Shown here: positions 15,995-24,758 of the stretch, in pieces
How positions within the stretch are numbered: position 1 is the first letter of the stretch
Layout of the letters: the number at the start of each line of letters is the position of its first letter
From: Oscillospiraceae bacterium
GTDB taxonomy: Bacteria > Bacillota > Clostridia > Oscillospirales > Ruminococcaceae
DNA length: 64,000 bases
NCBI GenBank assembly: GCA_015066115.1
Contig: SVOZ01000005.1
Location: 1-64,000, forward strand
Reading direction: 5' to 3'
The notes under the pieces: generated by a model
Told to the model about the DNA's origin: nothing
Database searches by the model: none
What the model saw: the letters and a program-made list of their open reading frames with translations, nothing else
Program-made: the position numbers and the translations under genes

Positions 15995-16513
15995 CTAATA
16001 AAAGAAAAGACGGACAAAAAAGGCACTCAAAATAAAGCCTGCGATGTCGGCCGAAAGCGCCGCAGGGATTGTATGTCGGGTCTTTGAAATGTTTACAGCG
16101 CCGTAATAAACCGCTATTGTGTAAAATGTAGTTTCGGTTGAGCCTGCGATAACCGATGCCACCCTGCCTGCAAAGCTATCGGTTCCGTAATTTGAAAAAA
16201 TATCCTCAATTATAGCTATTGAGCCGCTCCCAGAAAATGGCTTTAGAAGCACAAGAGGCAAAACCTCCGACGGAAGCCCTATAAATTCTGCACCCTTTGA
16301 CAGCATAGAGGTAACGGCATTAAGGGCGCCCGATGCTCTGAACATTCCAATGGCAGTTAATAGCAGTGCAAGAGTTGGGACTAAGTTTACCGCCGTTTTA
16401 AGTCCATCGGCGGCGCCTTTAGAAAATTCTTTTAAAATATCCACCTTTTTAAAGGCGGCACAAATCAGAATGGTGCAAATTACAACAGGCACTATATAAA
16501 CGGTGACATTCAT
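15995..16513 (-). CDS. spmB: Spore maturation protein B
   Basis: 172 residues, polytopic, of the nucleoside-recognition (Gate) domain family. The segment LVPTLALLLTAIGMFRASG and the later LKPFSGSGSIAI and GSTETTFYTIAVYYG are typical of SpmB. SpmA and SpmB affect spore core dehydration in Bacillus. The ATG overlaps the spmA stop by 4 bp (coupled translation). Expected to be expressed in the mother cell or forespore during sporulation. Confidence 0.9.
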   Translation of the reverse strand: MNVTVYIVPVVICTILICAAFKKVDILKEFSKGAADGLKTAVNLVPTLALLLTAIGMFRASGALNAVTSMLSKGAEFIGLPSEVLPLVLLKPFSGSGSIAIIEDIFSNYGTDSFAGRVASVIAGSTETTFYTIAVYYGAVNISKTRHTIPAALSADIAGFILSAFFVRLFFY

Positions 16514-17097
16514 TTTTTCTTTTTCCTTTCAAAAAAAGGAATTATTTTAGCCGCAAAAAGACCTATGCTAAGCGAAATAAAGCTTGTTACAATAACGACA
16601 GGAACTATATCCATAGGATTACCACAGCCGTGGGCCGAGCGGATAACGGCAAGGGTCGTTGGAACAAGCTGAATGCTTGAGCTGTTTATAACGGCAAAGC
16701 AGACCATATCATTGCTGGGGCGGTCGGGGTGTGGATTTAACGCCTGAAGCGCACGCATTGCCTCAATTCCAAAAGGAGTTGCAGCGTTTCCTAATCCCAA
16801 AAGGTTTGCCGCAACATTCATTCCTATATATTTTACGGCTTTTGAGCCTTTATCAAGTTTTGGAAAAACAAACCTTAAAAGAGGAGAAATGAGTTTTACA
16901 AGAAAATCGCAGACCCCTGCTTTGCTTGCAAGGCGCATTATTCCGCTCCAGAAGCAAAGTCCGCCTGCAAGCGAAATGACAAGTGTAACCGCCTCTGCCG
17001 CTCCCGAAATTGCCGCCGCAGAAAGCTCGCTTGTTTTTCCCAAACAGACAGCAAAGGCAAAAGATGCAAGTGTAATTACAGTTATAAGTACATTCAA
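16510..17097 (-). CDS. spmA: Spore maturation protein A
   Basis: 195 residues from a TTG start at 17097. GGGAGG lies 7 nt upstream of this TTG; the ATG at 17112 actually overlaps that ribosome site and so is unlikely to be used. Gate-domain membrane protein with GLCFWSGIMRLASKAG, NVAANLLGLGNAATPFGIEAM and NSSSIQLVPTTLAVIR, which are SpmA hallmarks. Acts with SpmB. Divergent from the cyclophilin gene. Confidence 0.9.
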   Translation of the reverse strand: MNVLITVITLASFAFAVCLGKTSELSAAAISGAAEAVTLVISLAGGLCFWSGIMRLASKAGVCDFLVKLISPLLRFVFPKLDKGSKAVKYIGMNVAANLLGLGNAATPFGIEAMRALQALNPHPDRPSNDMVCFAVINSSSIQLVPTTLAVIRSAHGCGNPMDIVPVVIVTSFISLSIGLFAAKIIPFFERKKKK

Positions 17098-17144
17098 TTT
17101 TATTCCTCCCATCCTTTTAAATTTATTCTTAAAAGGGCTAAAAC

Positions 17145-17173
17145 TTGCATTATTGAAAGGAATGTGATATACT
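17145..17173 (+). promoter_or_regulatory. Promoter of the cyclophilin gene
   Basis: -35 TTGCAT (17145-17150), 17-bp spacer, -10 TATACT (17168-17173), 34 bp before the ATG. Confidence 0.7.
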
Positions 17174-17207
17174 AACTTTACATTTTATGAAAGTAAGGTT
17201 TTAATTT

Positions 17208-17732
17208 ATGAAAAATCCTGTTGTTACCATAAAAATGCAAAACGCTGAACTTGCTCCTATTGAAATAGAGCTTTATCCCGATGTTGCTCCCAACACCGTT
17301 AACAACTTTATTTCGCTTGCAAGCAAGGGTTTTTACAACGGAATTATTTTCCACAGAGTTATTCCCGGATTTATGATTCAGGGCGGCGACCCTGAGGGCG
17401 TGGGCTACGGCGGCCCGGGCTACTCTATCAAGGGCGAATTTTCATACAATGGCTTTAAAAACGACCTTGTGCACACAAGAGGCGTTATTTCAATGGCGCG
17501 TTCAATGCATCCCGACAGTGCAGGTTCGCAGTTCTTTATTATGCATAACGACGCTCCACATCTTGACGGGCAGTACGCCGCTTTCGGAAAGGTCATTTCG
17601 GGAATTGAAACGGTTGATGCCATTGCAAACGCCGCACGCGACTCTTACGACAAGCCTTACGAGGATCAGGTTATGGAGTCTGTTGAGGTTGAGTGTTTCG
17701 GTCAGCAGTTTGATGAGCCTGTAAAGGCATAA
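17208..17732 (+). CDS. ppiB: Cyclophilin-type peptidyl-prolyl cis-trans isomerase
   Basis: 174 residues covering one complete cyclophilin domain: FHRVIPGFMIQGGDPEG (with the catalytic Arg), SMARSMHPDSAGSQFFIM, LDGQYAAFGKVISG. There is no signal peptide, so it acts in the cytoplasm on proline bonds of folding proteins. ATG start at 17208. Followed after 18 bp by a lipoprotein gene and then a membrane glycosyltransferase gene, probably co-transcribed. Confidence 0.93.
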   Translation: MKNPVVTIKMQNAELAPIEIELYPDVAPNTVNNFISLASKGFYNGIIFHRVIPGFMIQGGDPEGVGYGGPGYSIKGEFSYNGFKNDLVHTRGVISMARSMHPDSAGSQFFIMHNDAPHLDGQYAAFGKVISGIETVDAIANAARDSYDKPYEDQVMESVEVECFGQQFDEPVKA

Positions 17733-17750
17733 GATCAAGGAGATAATTTT

Positions 17751-18929
17751 ATGACTAAAAAAATTATCGCTTGCGCCCTGTCGGCGGCAGTTATTTTATG
17801 TCTCGCCTCCTGCGCAAAAAAGCCTTCTGATGTTTCGTCAAAAAACAGTTCCTCCTCTGTATCCTCACAGCCATCCTCTTCTGAAACAAGCTCGGGAACA
17901 GGTGAAAACGAAGCAGAAAGCATTATTGACAACACAGTTATTAAAAACAGTTTTTTATCAGTGGATGAAACAGGTGCTTTCTTTTACTGCGGCTCATCCG
18001 GCGGAATTTACAAGCAGCTTGCGGATCTAAAAGGAATATCCAGGATCTATTCTTCTATCGGATATGAGTTTTTCTCTGTTAACGTGCTTGACAGCACAAA
18101 AATATGCGTAGGTTACAAAAGCAACAAATTTGATTCGGACTACATTATATTTAATTTAGAAAACAAAACAGTTGCAAACGCGGTTTCAAGCCCCGAATTT
18201 GTCAACAAGAACATTTACAGTCTTTTAAATTACAATGGTGCGGTTTACTTTTTAGCAGATCCCGACAGATACGGAAGATACACCCTTTACTGCGAGAAAG
18301 ATGCACAGGTGTCCGAGATCGCAAGCGGAGTAAACGAATTTTTCATCCGCGGCGACAAACTTATTTACAACGTCGGAACGGTTATTTATTCCTACGACCT
18401 TTCTGAAAAAGCCGAGCCGCTTGAGCCTGTCTGGGTTATAAACGGCGGCTATCTCACAGGCTTTTCAATGGTAAACAACCTGCTTCTTTATTCAACCGAA
18501 AACGAAACTGTTTCGGTAAGGTTTTTAAACGGAAGCTACACATATCTGCCGCAAAATCTCAATGTGTGGACAAGCTGTTCAAACGAAAGCCACGCCTTTA
18601 TTTGCGGAAAAGACGGCGGTATCTATGCTTTATCCTTTAACTCGGGCCTTGTTTCAAAGGTTTCGGATTACACCGCCTCTTCTCTCTTTTACCACAACGG
18701 TTATCTCTATTTAAATCCTGCTGATGCAAAGGACTATCCTGAGCTTGACAAGTCGCTGATAGTTACAGACGGAATTTACCGCTTTGCAGTTTCCGATCTT
18801 TTAAAGATTTTTGATGACAGCTTTAAGACAGAAAGTTCTCTGCCCGCTGTTTCAGGCACAAGCAGTTCTCTTTCCTCTTCAGACGCAGAGGAAACAGAGA
18901 TCTTAAAGCCCGAAAAATTCGGAAGATAA
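17751..18929 (+). CDS. Lipoprotein with a probable beta-propeller (DUF5050-like)
   Basis: 392 residues. Lipobox LASC (Cys about 24) is followed by a Ser-rich linker (about 26-55). The main body (about 65-350) is made of short repeated strands with aromatic-turn motifs such as NGAVYFLADPDRYGRYTLY, GDKLIYNVGTVIYSYD and NGYLYLNPAD, typical of DUF5050/propeller-like repeats. A second Ser-rich tail ends the protein. Probably exported and surface-exposed, binding a ligand or cell-wall component. No enzyme motif is seen. Confidence 0.65.
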   Translation: MTKKIIACALSAAVILCLASCAKKPSDVSSKNSSSSVSSQPSSSETSSGTGENEAESIIDNTVIKNSFLSVDETGAFFYCGSSGGIYKQLADLKGISRIYSSIGYEFFSVNVLDSTKICVGYKSNKFDSDYIIFNLENKTVANAVSSPEFVNKNIYSLLNYNGAVYFLADPDRYGRYTLYCEKDAQVSEIASGVNEFFIRGDKLIYNVGTVIYSYDLSEKAEPLEPVWVINGGYLTGFSMVNNLLLYSTENETVSVRFLNGSYTYLPQNLNVWTSCSNESHAFICGKDGGIYALSFNSGLVSKVSDYTASSLFYHNGYLYLNPADAKDYPELDKSLIVTDGIYRFAVSDLLKIFDDSFKTESSLPAVSGTSSSLSSSDAEETEILKPEKFGR

Positions 18930-18947
18930 CTATTTAGGAGAAGGATT

Positions 18948-20447
18948 ATGAAAAAAACACTTAGCACTATAACGAGCTGGCTACACAGCGGTTTTTCGGT
19001 GATTTTTTTCATTTCCTTCTCTTTTATTTTGCTAAATGTTATATTTAACAAAAGCATTTACGATTACAGCACCATAAATCTCATCCTGCCTGCCGCCTTT
19101 TTTATCTTTCTTTTTATCTTTTCGGCAAGGCTGATGCAGAAAAAGGAGCTTTTTTTAAAAAAACATTATATTAAAACACTAATTGCATTTGCACTTTTAA
19201 TGTTAACTTGCCAATTATGCCTTGCGCAGTCGCTTCGCTTTGAAGGAACGTATGATTTTGAGGTGGTTTATAAAAGCGCAATTAAGTGGGCAGAGGAATC
19301 AAGTTTTGTAGGCTACAGCTCTCCCACCTGTCATTCCGATTATTTTTACATTTTCCCAAACAATCTCGGATCTATGGCATTTCTTGCCTTATTTTTCAGG
19401 ATTGCACGACTTTTTAATATAACCGATTATTTTCTTGTAGCTTCAATAGTAAATGCAGTTCTTTCGGTTTTGTCAATGGTACTGGCCTCGCTTATCTGCA
19501 GAAAGCTTTTTGGAACGGTTGGAGCTATCAGCGTTCTGATTTTATTTGCAGTTAGCCCACCTTTTTATCTTATTGCGCCGGTTTTTTACACAGATTCGCT
19601 TTCTCTCTTTTTTCCGTTAGCGGCCTTTTATTTGGTTTTAAAGCTCGAGGACTGCCAAAAAATTCGTCCCAAAATTATATATTCGATTATTGCCGCCCTT
19701 TTGCTTTTAACAGGAGCACTTATAAAAGCGACTGTGCTTATATTTGCTGTTGCGACGATCATATATTTTATACTCAAACGAAATTTTAAAAATTTGCTTA
19801 CATACAGCCTAACAACCGTTTTGATTGTATCTCTCGGATTTGCAATATTTAACGGATACATCTATTTGGTGCATCTTGATAAAGAGGTTGCAGAGCAAAA
19901 AAATCAGCCAATTTATTATTGGCTGGACACCGCCTTTCACCAAAACGGCGAGTACAACAACGATATTTTCTGGAACTCGAATAACATTCAAGATCCCGAT
20001 GAGCGAGAGGAATATCTGAAAAAGGATCTTCTAACGCAGTTAAAATCGCTAAAACCACATGAGATTTACAGGCTTTTTGAGAGAAAAAGCGCTCGGGCTT
20101 TTGGCGACGGGACCTACGCCCTATCAGATTTTCTCGACGACTCTCCGCTAAAACCTGACAAAATTCATGATTCCATTTTATACGATGGAAAAAATTATAA
20201 AAAATACAGCTGCTTTGCAACCTCGGTTTTTATCGCAATTCAGCTACTTATGCTGTTATCTGTCAGCTTTAAAAAGCCCGATTTTAAATCGCTTATCCCG
20301 CAGCTTTGTGTTTTCGGAATTATGTTTTTCCTGCTTTTCTGGGAGGTAAACAGCAGATATATTACAACCTTTATTCCGTTTATTTTTATAGCCTCGGCAG
20401 GCGGTATTTGCCGCGTAGCGCAAAAAATCAAAGAAAAAACAAATTAA
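18948..20447 (+). CDS. GT39-like polytopic membrane glycosyltransferase
   Basis: 499 residues with about eleven hydrophobic segments. After the first three helices comes a periplasmic-type loop EGTYDFEVVYKSAIKWAEES, with acidic residues in the place used by GT-C family (ArnT/PMT-like) enzymes. The C-terminal part is an ordinary helix bundle ending in NSRYITTFIPFIFIASAGG. Such enzymes transfer a sugar from a polyprenyl phosphate donor to an extracellular acceptor. Donor and acceptor are unknown. It ends at a strong bidirectional terminator. Confidence 0.65.
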   Translation: MKKTLSTITSWLHSGFSVIFFISFSFILLNVIFNKSIYDYSTINLILPAAFFIFLFIFSARLMQKKELFLKKHYIKTLIAFALLMLTCQLCLAQSLRFEGTYDFEVVYKSAIKWAEESSFVGYSSPTCHSDYFYIFPNNLGSMAFLALFFRIARLFNITDYFLVASIVNAVLSVLSMVLASLICRKLFGTVGAISVLILFAVSPPFYLIAPVFYTDSLSLFFPLAAFYLVLKLEDCQKIRPKIIYSIIAALLLLTGALIKATVLIFAVATIIYFILKRNFKNLLTYSLTTVLIVSLGFAIFNGYIYLVHLDKEVAEQKNQPIYYWLDTAFHQNGEYNNDIFWNSNNIQDPDEREEYLKKDLLTQLKSLKPHEIYRLFERKSARAFGDGTYALSDFLDDSPLKPDKIHDSILYDGKNYKKYSCFATSVFIAIQLLMLLSVSFKKPDFKSLIPQLCVFGIMFFLLFWEVNSRYITTFIPFIFIASAGGICRVAQKIKEKTN

Positions 20448-20450
20448 AAA

Positions 20451-20483
20451 ACCGGCTCTCCTTTTTGGAGAGCCGGTTTCTGC
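20451..20483. terminator. Bidirectional terminator at the end of the dcw transcript
   Basis: An 11-bp stem ACCGGCTCTCC / GGAGAGCCGGT (20451-20461, 20467-20477) with loop TTTTT. It serves the plus gene ending at 20447 and the minus strand yebC ending at 20500 (A-tract on the left side). Confidence 0.85.
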
Positions 20484-20499
20484 TTATATTTATTAGGTT

Positions 20500-21234
20500 T
20501 TAGAAATCAAATTCGTCCTGATTTTCCCAGTTATGATAGACATCCTGAACATCGTCATTGTCTTCCATATGGTCGAGCATAAGCTGCATTTTCTTTGCAA
20601 TTTCCTCGTCGTCAAGTCTAACGTAAGTTGAGGGAATCTTTTCGACCTCTGCCGAAAGAATGGTGTACTTATCACAAAGCGCATCGCGCACAGCCATAAG
20701 CTCACCCGGCTCGGTTGTTATCTCGACAACATCATCCTGAAACTCGAAATCGCCTGCGCCTGCCATAACGCAATCTTCCATAACAGCGTCTTCGTCAAGG
20801 CCGTTATTTTCAATTACGATAATTCCCGACTCAGAGAAGAGATAGGAAACGCATCCGCTCTGGCCCATATTTCCGCCGAATTTATCAAAATAGTGGCGCA
20901 TATCGGCGGCGGTTCTGTTTCTGTTATCGGTTAAACACTCGGCGATAACAGCAATTCCGCTGGGGCCGTAGCCTTCATAAACAACGGTTTCGTAATCCTT
21001 GCCGTCGTTACTGCCGGCTTTTTTAATAACTCTGTCTATATTATCGTTAGGGACATTGTTTGCCTTGGCTTTTGCGATAAGCTCTCTGAGTTTACTGTTA
21101 GAGTTAGGATCAGCGCCGCCCTCTTTAACAGCAACGGCAATTTCCCTTCCGATCTTGGTGAAGACCTTTGCCTTTTGAGCATCGGTCTTCTCTTTTTTTC
21201 TTTTAATATTGTTCCACTTGGAATGTCCTGACAT
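20500..21234 (-). CDS. yebC: YebC/PmpR-family protein (translation/transcription factor)
   Basis: 244 residues, the normal size. It begins MSGHSKWNNIKRKKEKTDAQ, the family signature, and continues with YEGYGPSGIAV and NRNRTAADMRHYFDKFGG. The family has been described as DNA-binding regulators and more recently as factors relieving ribosome stalling. It follows ftsZ by 17 bp and is the last gene of the dcw transcript. ATG with GGGGA upstream. Confidence 0.95.
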   Translation of the reverse strand: MSGHSKWNNIKRKKEKTDAQKAKVFTKIGREIAVAVKEGGADPNSNSKLRELIAKAKANNVPNDNIDRVIKKAGSNDGKDYETVVYEGYGPSGIAVIAECLTDNRNRTAADMRHYFDKFGGNMGQSGCVSYLFSESGIIVIENNGLDEDAVMEDCVMAGAGDFEFQDDVVEITTEPGELMAVRDALCDKYTILSAEVEKIPSTYVRLDDEEIAKKMQLMLDHMEDNDDVQDVYHNWENQDEFDF

Positions 21235-21251
21235 AAATTTTCCCCTCTGGT

Positions 21252-22310
21252 TTAGTTGTTCTTAAAAAATTGGTCGATATCATCAAATCCGAGGCTATCG
21301 TCCTTAGAAATGCTATCGAAAGGATTAACAAAACTCGAGGAAGTTGAGCCGCCCTCAAAATCTGTTGCAATAACGGTGATGCGCATTTCGTCATCCATAT
21401 TATCATCATAAGCAAAACCGAAGATGATATTTGCTTCGGGATGAGCGGCTTTACGGATAATGCTGGATGCAACATCAACATCGGCAAGCGAGATGTCCGA
21501 AGATGCAGTAAGGTTAAGGATAACGCCCTTAGCGCCGTTGATGGAGGTTTCAAGCAGCGGGCTGGAAACTGCGGCATTTGCGGCTTCCTCTGCCTTGTTT
21601 TCTCCGCTTGCGCTTCCGATACCCATATGAGATGTGCCTGCACCCTTCATAATGCTTACAACATCGGCAAAGTCGAGGTTGATAACACCGGGAACATTGA
21701 TAAGGTCGGAAATGCTTCTTACAGCCTGGCGAAGAACGTCGTCAGCCATAATAAAGGCATTGAGGAATGTAATATCTGTGTCCGAAACGAGCTTTAAGCG
21801 CTCATTGGGGATAACCAAAAGGGAATCGACCTGCTCTCTTAAAGCGGTGATGCCAAGCTCAGCCTGGTCATGACGAACCTTACCTTCAAAATCAAAGGGC
21901 TTGGTTACAACACCGATGGTGAGAATTCCCATTTCTTTTGCAATGGATGCAACAACGGGAGCGGCACCTGTACCTGTTCCGCCGCCCATACCGGCTGTAA
22001 TAAAGAGCATCTGAGCGCCTTCAATTGCGGCGGCGATCTCATCGCGGCTCTCCTCAGCGGCGCGCTGGCCCTTTTCGGGAACTCCGCCTGCTCCTCTTCC
22101 ATGGGTAAGCTTGTCCCCTATTGAAATTTTAGTTGCAATATTATCGGATGCTCTGTAAAGAGCCTGCTGATCGGTGTTGATCATTAAAAATTCAACACTG
22201 CTCATACCCGATTCAATCATTCTGTTAACGGCATTTCCGCCGCCTCCGCCGACACCGGCAACAAGAATTCTCGCCTTTTTCTCAAACTCGTTATCTAATA
22301 TAAGGTCCAT
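21252..22310 (-). CDS. ftsZ: Cell division GTPase FtsZ
   Basis: 352 residues. The nucleotide loop [12 protein letters not shown] (about 20-32) and the tubulin signature [12 protein letters not shown] (107-118) are intact, with NPDE-type residues following. The C-terminal tail ends [10 protein letters not shown], the usual conserved partner-binding peptide. FtsZ polymerises into the Z-ring. Besides read-through from the dcw cluster it has its own promoter (22373-22401). No ftsA gene precedes it here, so another anchor such as SepF may be used. Confidence 0.97.
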   Translation of the reverse strand: MDLILDNEFEKKARILVAGVGGGGGNAVNRMIESGMSSVEFLMINTDQQALYRASDNIATKISIGDKLTHGRGAGGVPEKGQRAAEESRDEIAAAIEGAQMLFITAGMGGGTGTGAAPVVASIAKEMGILTIGVVTKPFDFEGKVRHDQAELGITALREQVDSLLVIPNERLKLVSDTDITFLNAFIMADDVLRQAVRSISDLINVPGVINLDFADVVSIMKGAGTSHMGIGSASGENKAEEAANAAVSSPLLETSINGAKGVILNLTASSDISLADVDVASSIIRKAAHPEANIIFGFAYDDNMDDEMRITVIATDFEGGSTSSSFVNPFDSISKDDSLGFDDIDQFFKNN

Positions 22311-22372
22311 AACGGCCCCTCCTCATAAATTGGGATATTTTAGAATAAATACACATACCTATATATATTAAT

Positions 22373-22401
22373 ATAATACCAGATTATTTTTGGCATTTCA
22401 A
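22373..22401 (-). promoter_or_regulatory. Internal promoter in front of ftsZ
   Basis: Minus-strand -35 TTGAAA (22396-22401), 17-bp spacer, -10 TATTAT (22373-22378). It lies in the 143-bp gap between ftsQ and ftsZ, the largest gap in the cluster, and gives ftsZ-yebC independent expression. Confidence 0.75.
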
Positions 22402-22453
22402 CCCATTTTTTTGACTTTTGAAAGTTTTTTCTGTTTTATTTTTATAAACCTCA

Positions 22454-23404
22454 TTACTGCTGTGTTTTTGAAGAGGTTGTTTCATTGTAAGAGGGGTTGT
22501 CCTCGCTTTCGGGCTGTGCAATGCCCGATGAGGTGTCGTCGTTTTGCTCCTGCTGCTCGCTTTCAAGCTGAGCAAGATATTCGCTATAACTGCCCTTACG
22601 CAAAAAGCTTATTTTTTTTGCATTTGTAGCATAGATCATACCCATATCATCATCCGAGACCTTGTTGGGATCGGAAAGGATCTTTATAACAAACTTAAGC
22701 TTTTCGGCAAGATCTGCTTCACTTCCGAGCTGTACGGTTATTCTGTCGCGATAAACAAAGGAGAGATTTACTCTGTCTGCCACATTGACAGAGGTGATGT
22801 TTTTTGAAAGCACCTCTCCAAATGCCTCATAGATCTTTTTTACATATTTCATTGAATTGTTTTGGGCTGTTACATATTCCGAAACCTTTATCTCATCTAC
22901 ATCGACTCCTACAATTTCGGCTGTGTCTGCAGGCTTTTCATTAAGTTTTTCGAGCACCTTACCCTCAGTGCTGACTATGATAAATTCGTTTTTAAGTGAA
23001 ATATAACCTGCAACGGTGGCAGGTGATACATTAAGCTCAACCGTTGTGGGAAGGTGCTTTTTAACCTTGACCTCTTCGATATAGGGAAGCTGTGTTTCAA
23101 TTCTGTTTGCGATATGAGCAGAATCCAGCCTAATAAGATTGCTTTCGAGTGCTATATTTCCTGCCTTTATTATCTCCTTTGAGCTGTAACGGGTCTCGCC
23201 GTAAACATCAATACTCTTTATCTTGAAAAATACGGTGAGGCTCAAGACTGCTCCAACCGCAACAGCAAGCAAAACGGTTATAACCAGGGTTATGCGAGCG
23301 GCCGAAGAGCGACGGCGCCGTCTTTTGCGTTTTGGTGCGACGGCGCTTGTGTTATTTCGGATGTTCGATTTGTTTTGTTCAAATCTGTTTGCTTTTCTTT
23401 TCAT
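22454..23404 (-). CDS. ftsQ: Division protein FtsQ/DivIB
   Basis: 316 residues. A very basic cytoplasmic N-terminus (KRKRRRRRSS near 26) precedes one transmembrane helix (about 36-60), then a POTRA domain (KIKSIDVYGETRYSSKEIIKAG) and the FtsQ/DivIB beta domain. The C-terminal 45 residues are Gln/Ser/Glu-rich and look disordered. It forms a complex with FtsL and DivIC at the septum. It lies between murA (18 bp) and ftsZ. Confidence 0.88.
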   Translation of the reverse strand: MKRKANRFEQNKSNIRNNTSAVAPKRKRRRRRSSAARITLVITVLLAVAVGAVLSLTVFFKIKSIDVYGETRYSSKEIIKAGNIALESNLIRLDSAHIANRIETQLPYIEEVKVKKHLPTTVELNVSPATVAGYISLKNEFIIVSTEGKVLEKLNEKPADTAEIVGVDVDEIKVSEYVTAQNNSMKYVKKIYEAFGEVLSKNITSVNVADRVNLSFVYRDRITVQLGSEADLAEKLKFVIKILSDPNKVSDDDMGMIYATNAKKISFLRKGSYSEYLAQLESEQQEQNDDTSSGIAQPESEDNPSYNETTSSKTQQ

Positions 23405-23422
23405 TTTTCTTCTCCGATTTTT

Positions 23423-24676
23423 TTACTCTGTGCGCAAAACCTCTGCTGAAAGCGCCGCAAAGTCCTTTTCTATATGCTGATAACCTCTGTCAATATGTTC
23501 AATGCTGTAAATATCGCTTGTTCCATCTGCCGAAAGCGCCGCTAAAAACAGCGCCGCGCCTCCGCGCAGGTCTGTGCAGGTAACGGCGGCACTTTTAAGG
23601 CGCTCTACACCGTTCACTACCGCAACCTTGCCCTCTGTTTTAATATCGGCGCCCATTCTGATAAGCTCGCCGACGTGCCTATAACGGTTTTCAAAAATGG
23701 TTTCGACAAACATAGTTGTGCCCTCGCAAACAGCGGCAAGGCTCATTAGCGGCGCCTGTGCGTCTGTTGGAAAGCCGGGGTAAGGCAAGGTTTTAATTAT
23801 ATTCATAGCGCTCGGCCTTTTATCGCAAAGCGCCCTTATTTCATCGCTTTTAACGCTTACTGAGCATCCTGCCTGCTTTAAGAGAGCAAGCACGCTTGTT
23901 ATGTCCTCCTGCCTTGCGCCTTTTAAGGTTACATCGCCGCGTGTAATAGCGGCCGCAGTTAAAAAGGTTGCGGCGGCAATTCTATCGGGCATAACGCTGT
24001 ACTCACAACCGCCGAGCTCTTTTACTCCTTCGATCACAACAGTACTGCTTCCTGCACCCTTTATTTTGGCTCCGCAGGCATTTAAAAAGTTGGCAAGATC
24101 AACGATCTCGGGTTCTCTCGCGGCGTTTGTGATAACGGTCGTGCCTTTTGCAAGGGTTGATGCCAGCATTGTGTTTTCTGTTGCTCCAACGCTTGGAAAA
24201 AGCAGGTCTATCTGGGTTCCGACAAGTCCGTTTTTTGCTTTGCATCTTAGCATTCCGTGCTCATCGCTGATCTCTGCTCCCAATCTTCTTAGTGCCGAAA
24301 TATGTATATCAATCGGTCTCGGTCCGAGCTCACAACCGCCCGGCATTGAGATAACGGCACAGCCTGATGCCGCCAGAATAGGTCCTAAAAAAACCACAGA
24401 CGAGCGCATCTGATGCATAAGGTTTTGAGGCACCTCACAACAGTTTATGCCACGGCATAAAACCCTTATATCTTCGCCGTTTTGCTCAACTTTAAGCCCC
24501 AGGTGGACAAGTATTTCAATGGCTGAACCGACATCCGAAAGCTTGGGGCAGTTATGTAAAACAACCTCTCCTTTGCACAGCACACAGGCAGCAAGGATGG
24601 GAAGTATACTGTTTTTTGCTCCCTGCACCTTTAAAACGCCGTTTAGTCTTTTACCTCCGTTTATCCTGAATTTCAT
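23423..24676 (-). CDS. murA: UDP-N-acetylglucosamine 1-carboxyvinyltransferase (MurA)
   Basis: 417 residues. KNSILPILAA (21-30) carries the conserved Lys22-Asn23, and the catalytic loop PGGCELGPRP has Cys115, the residue alkylated by fosfomycin in the E. coli enzyme. It catalyses the first committed step of peptidoglycan synthesis, enolpyruvyl transfer to UDP-GlcNAc. Placement between murG and ftsQ is unlike the classical E. coli cluster. ATG start. A second murA elsewhere is common in Firmicutes but cannot be judged here. Confidence 0.96.
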   Translation of the reverse strand: MKFRINGGKRLNGVLKVQGAKNSILPILAACVLCKGEVVLHNCPKLSDVGSAIEILVHLGLKVEQNGEDIRVLCRGINCCEVPQNLMHQMRSSVVFLGPILAASGCAVISMPGGCELGPRPIDIHISALRRLGAEISDEHGMLRCKAKNGLVGTQIDLLFPSVGATENTMLASTLAKGTTVITNAAREPEIVDLANFLNACGAKIKGAGSSTVVIEGVKELGGCEYSVMPDRIAAATFLTAAAITRGDVTLKGARQEDITSVLALLKQAGCSVSVKSDEIRALCDKRPSAMNIIKTLPYPGFPTDAQAPLMSLAAVCEGTTMFVETIFENRYRHVGELIRMGADIKTEGKVAVVNGVERLKSAAVTCTDLRGGAALFLAALSADGTSDIYSIEHIDRGYQHIEKDFAALSAEVLRTE

Positions 24677-24758
24677 AATTTCACTCTCCAGCCATAATAT
24701 GATGATTTTTATACCACATATTATGCCCTTTTGAGCAGTTTGGTGAAAATTCAGGGTT

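Noticed and set aside
23901..24413. 170-codon plus-strand frame opposite murA
   Set aside because: It is antisense to a fully conserved MurA and is explained by the codon pattern of that gene; no ribosome site or promoter.
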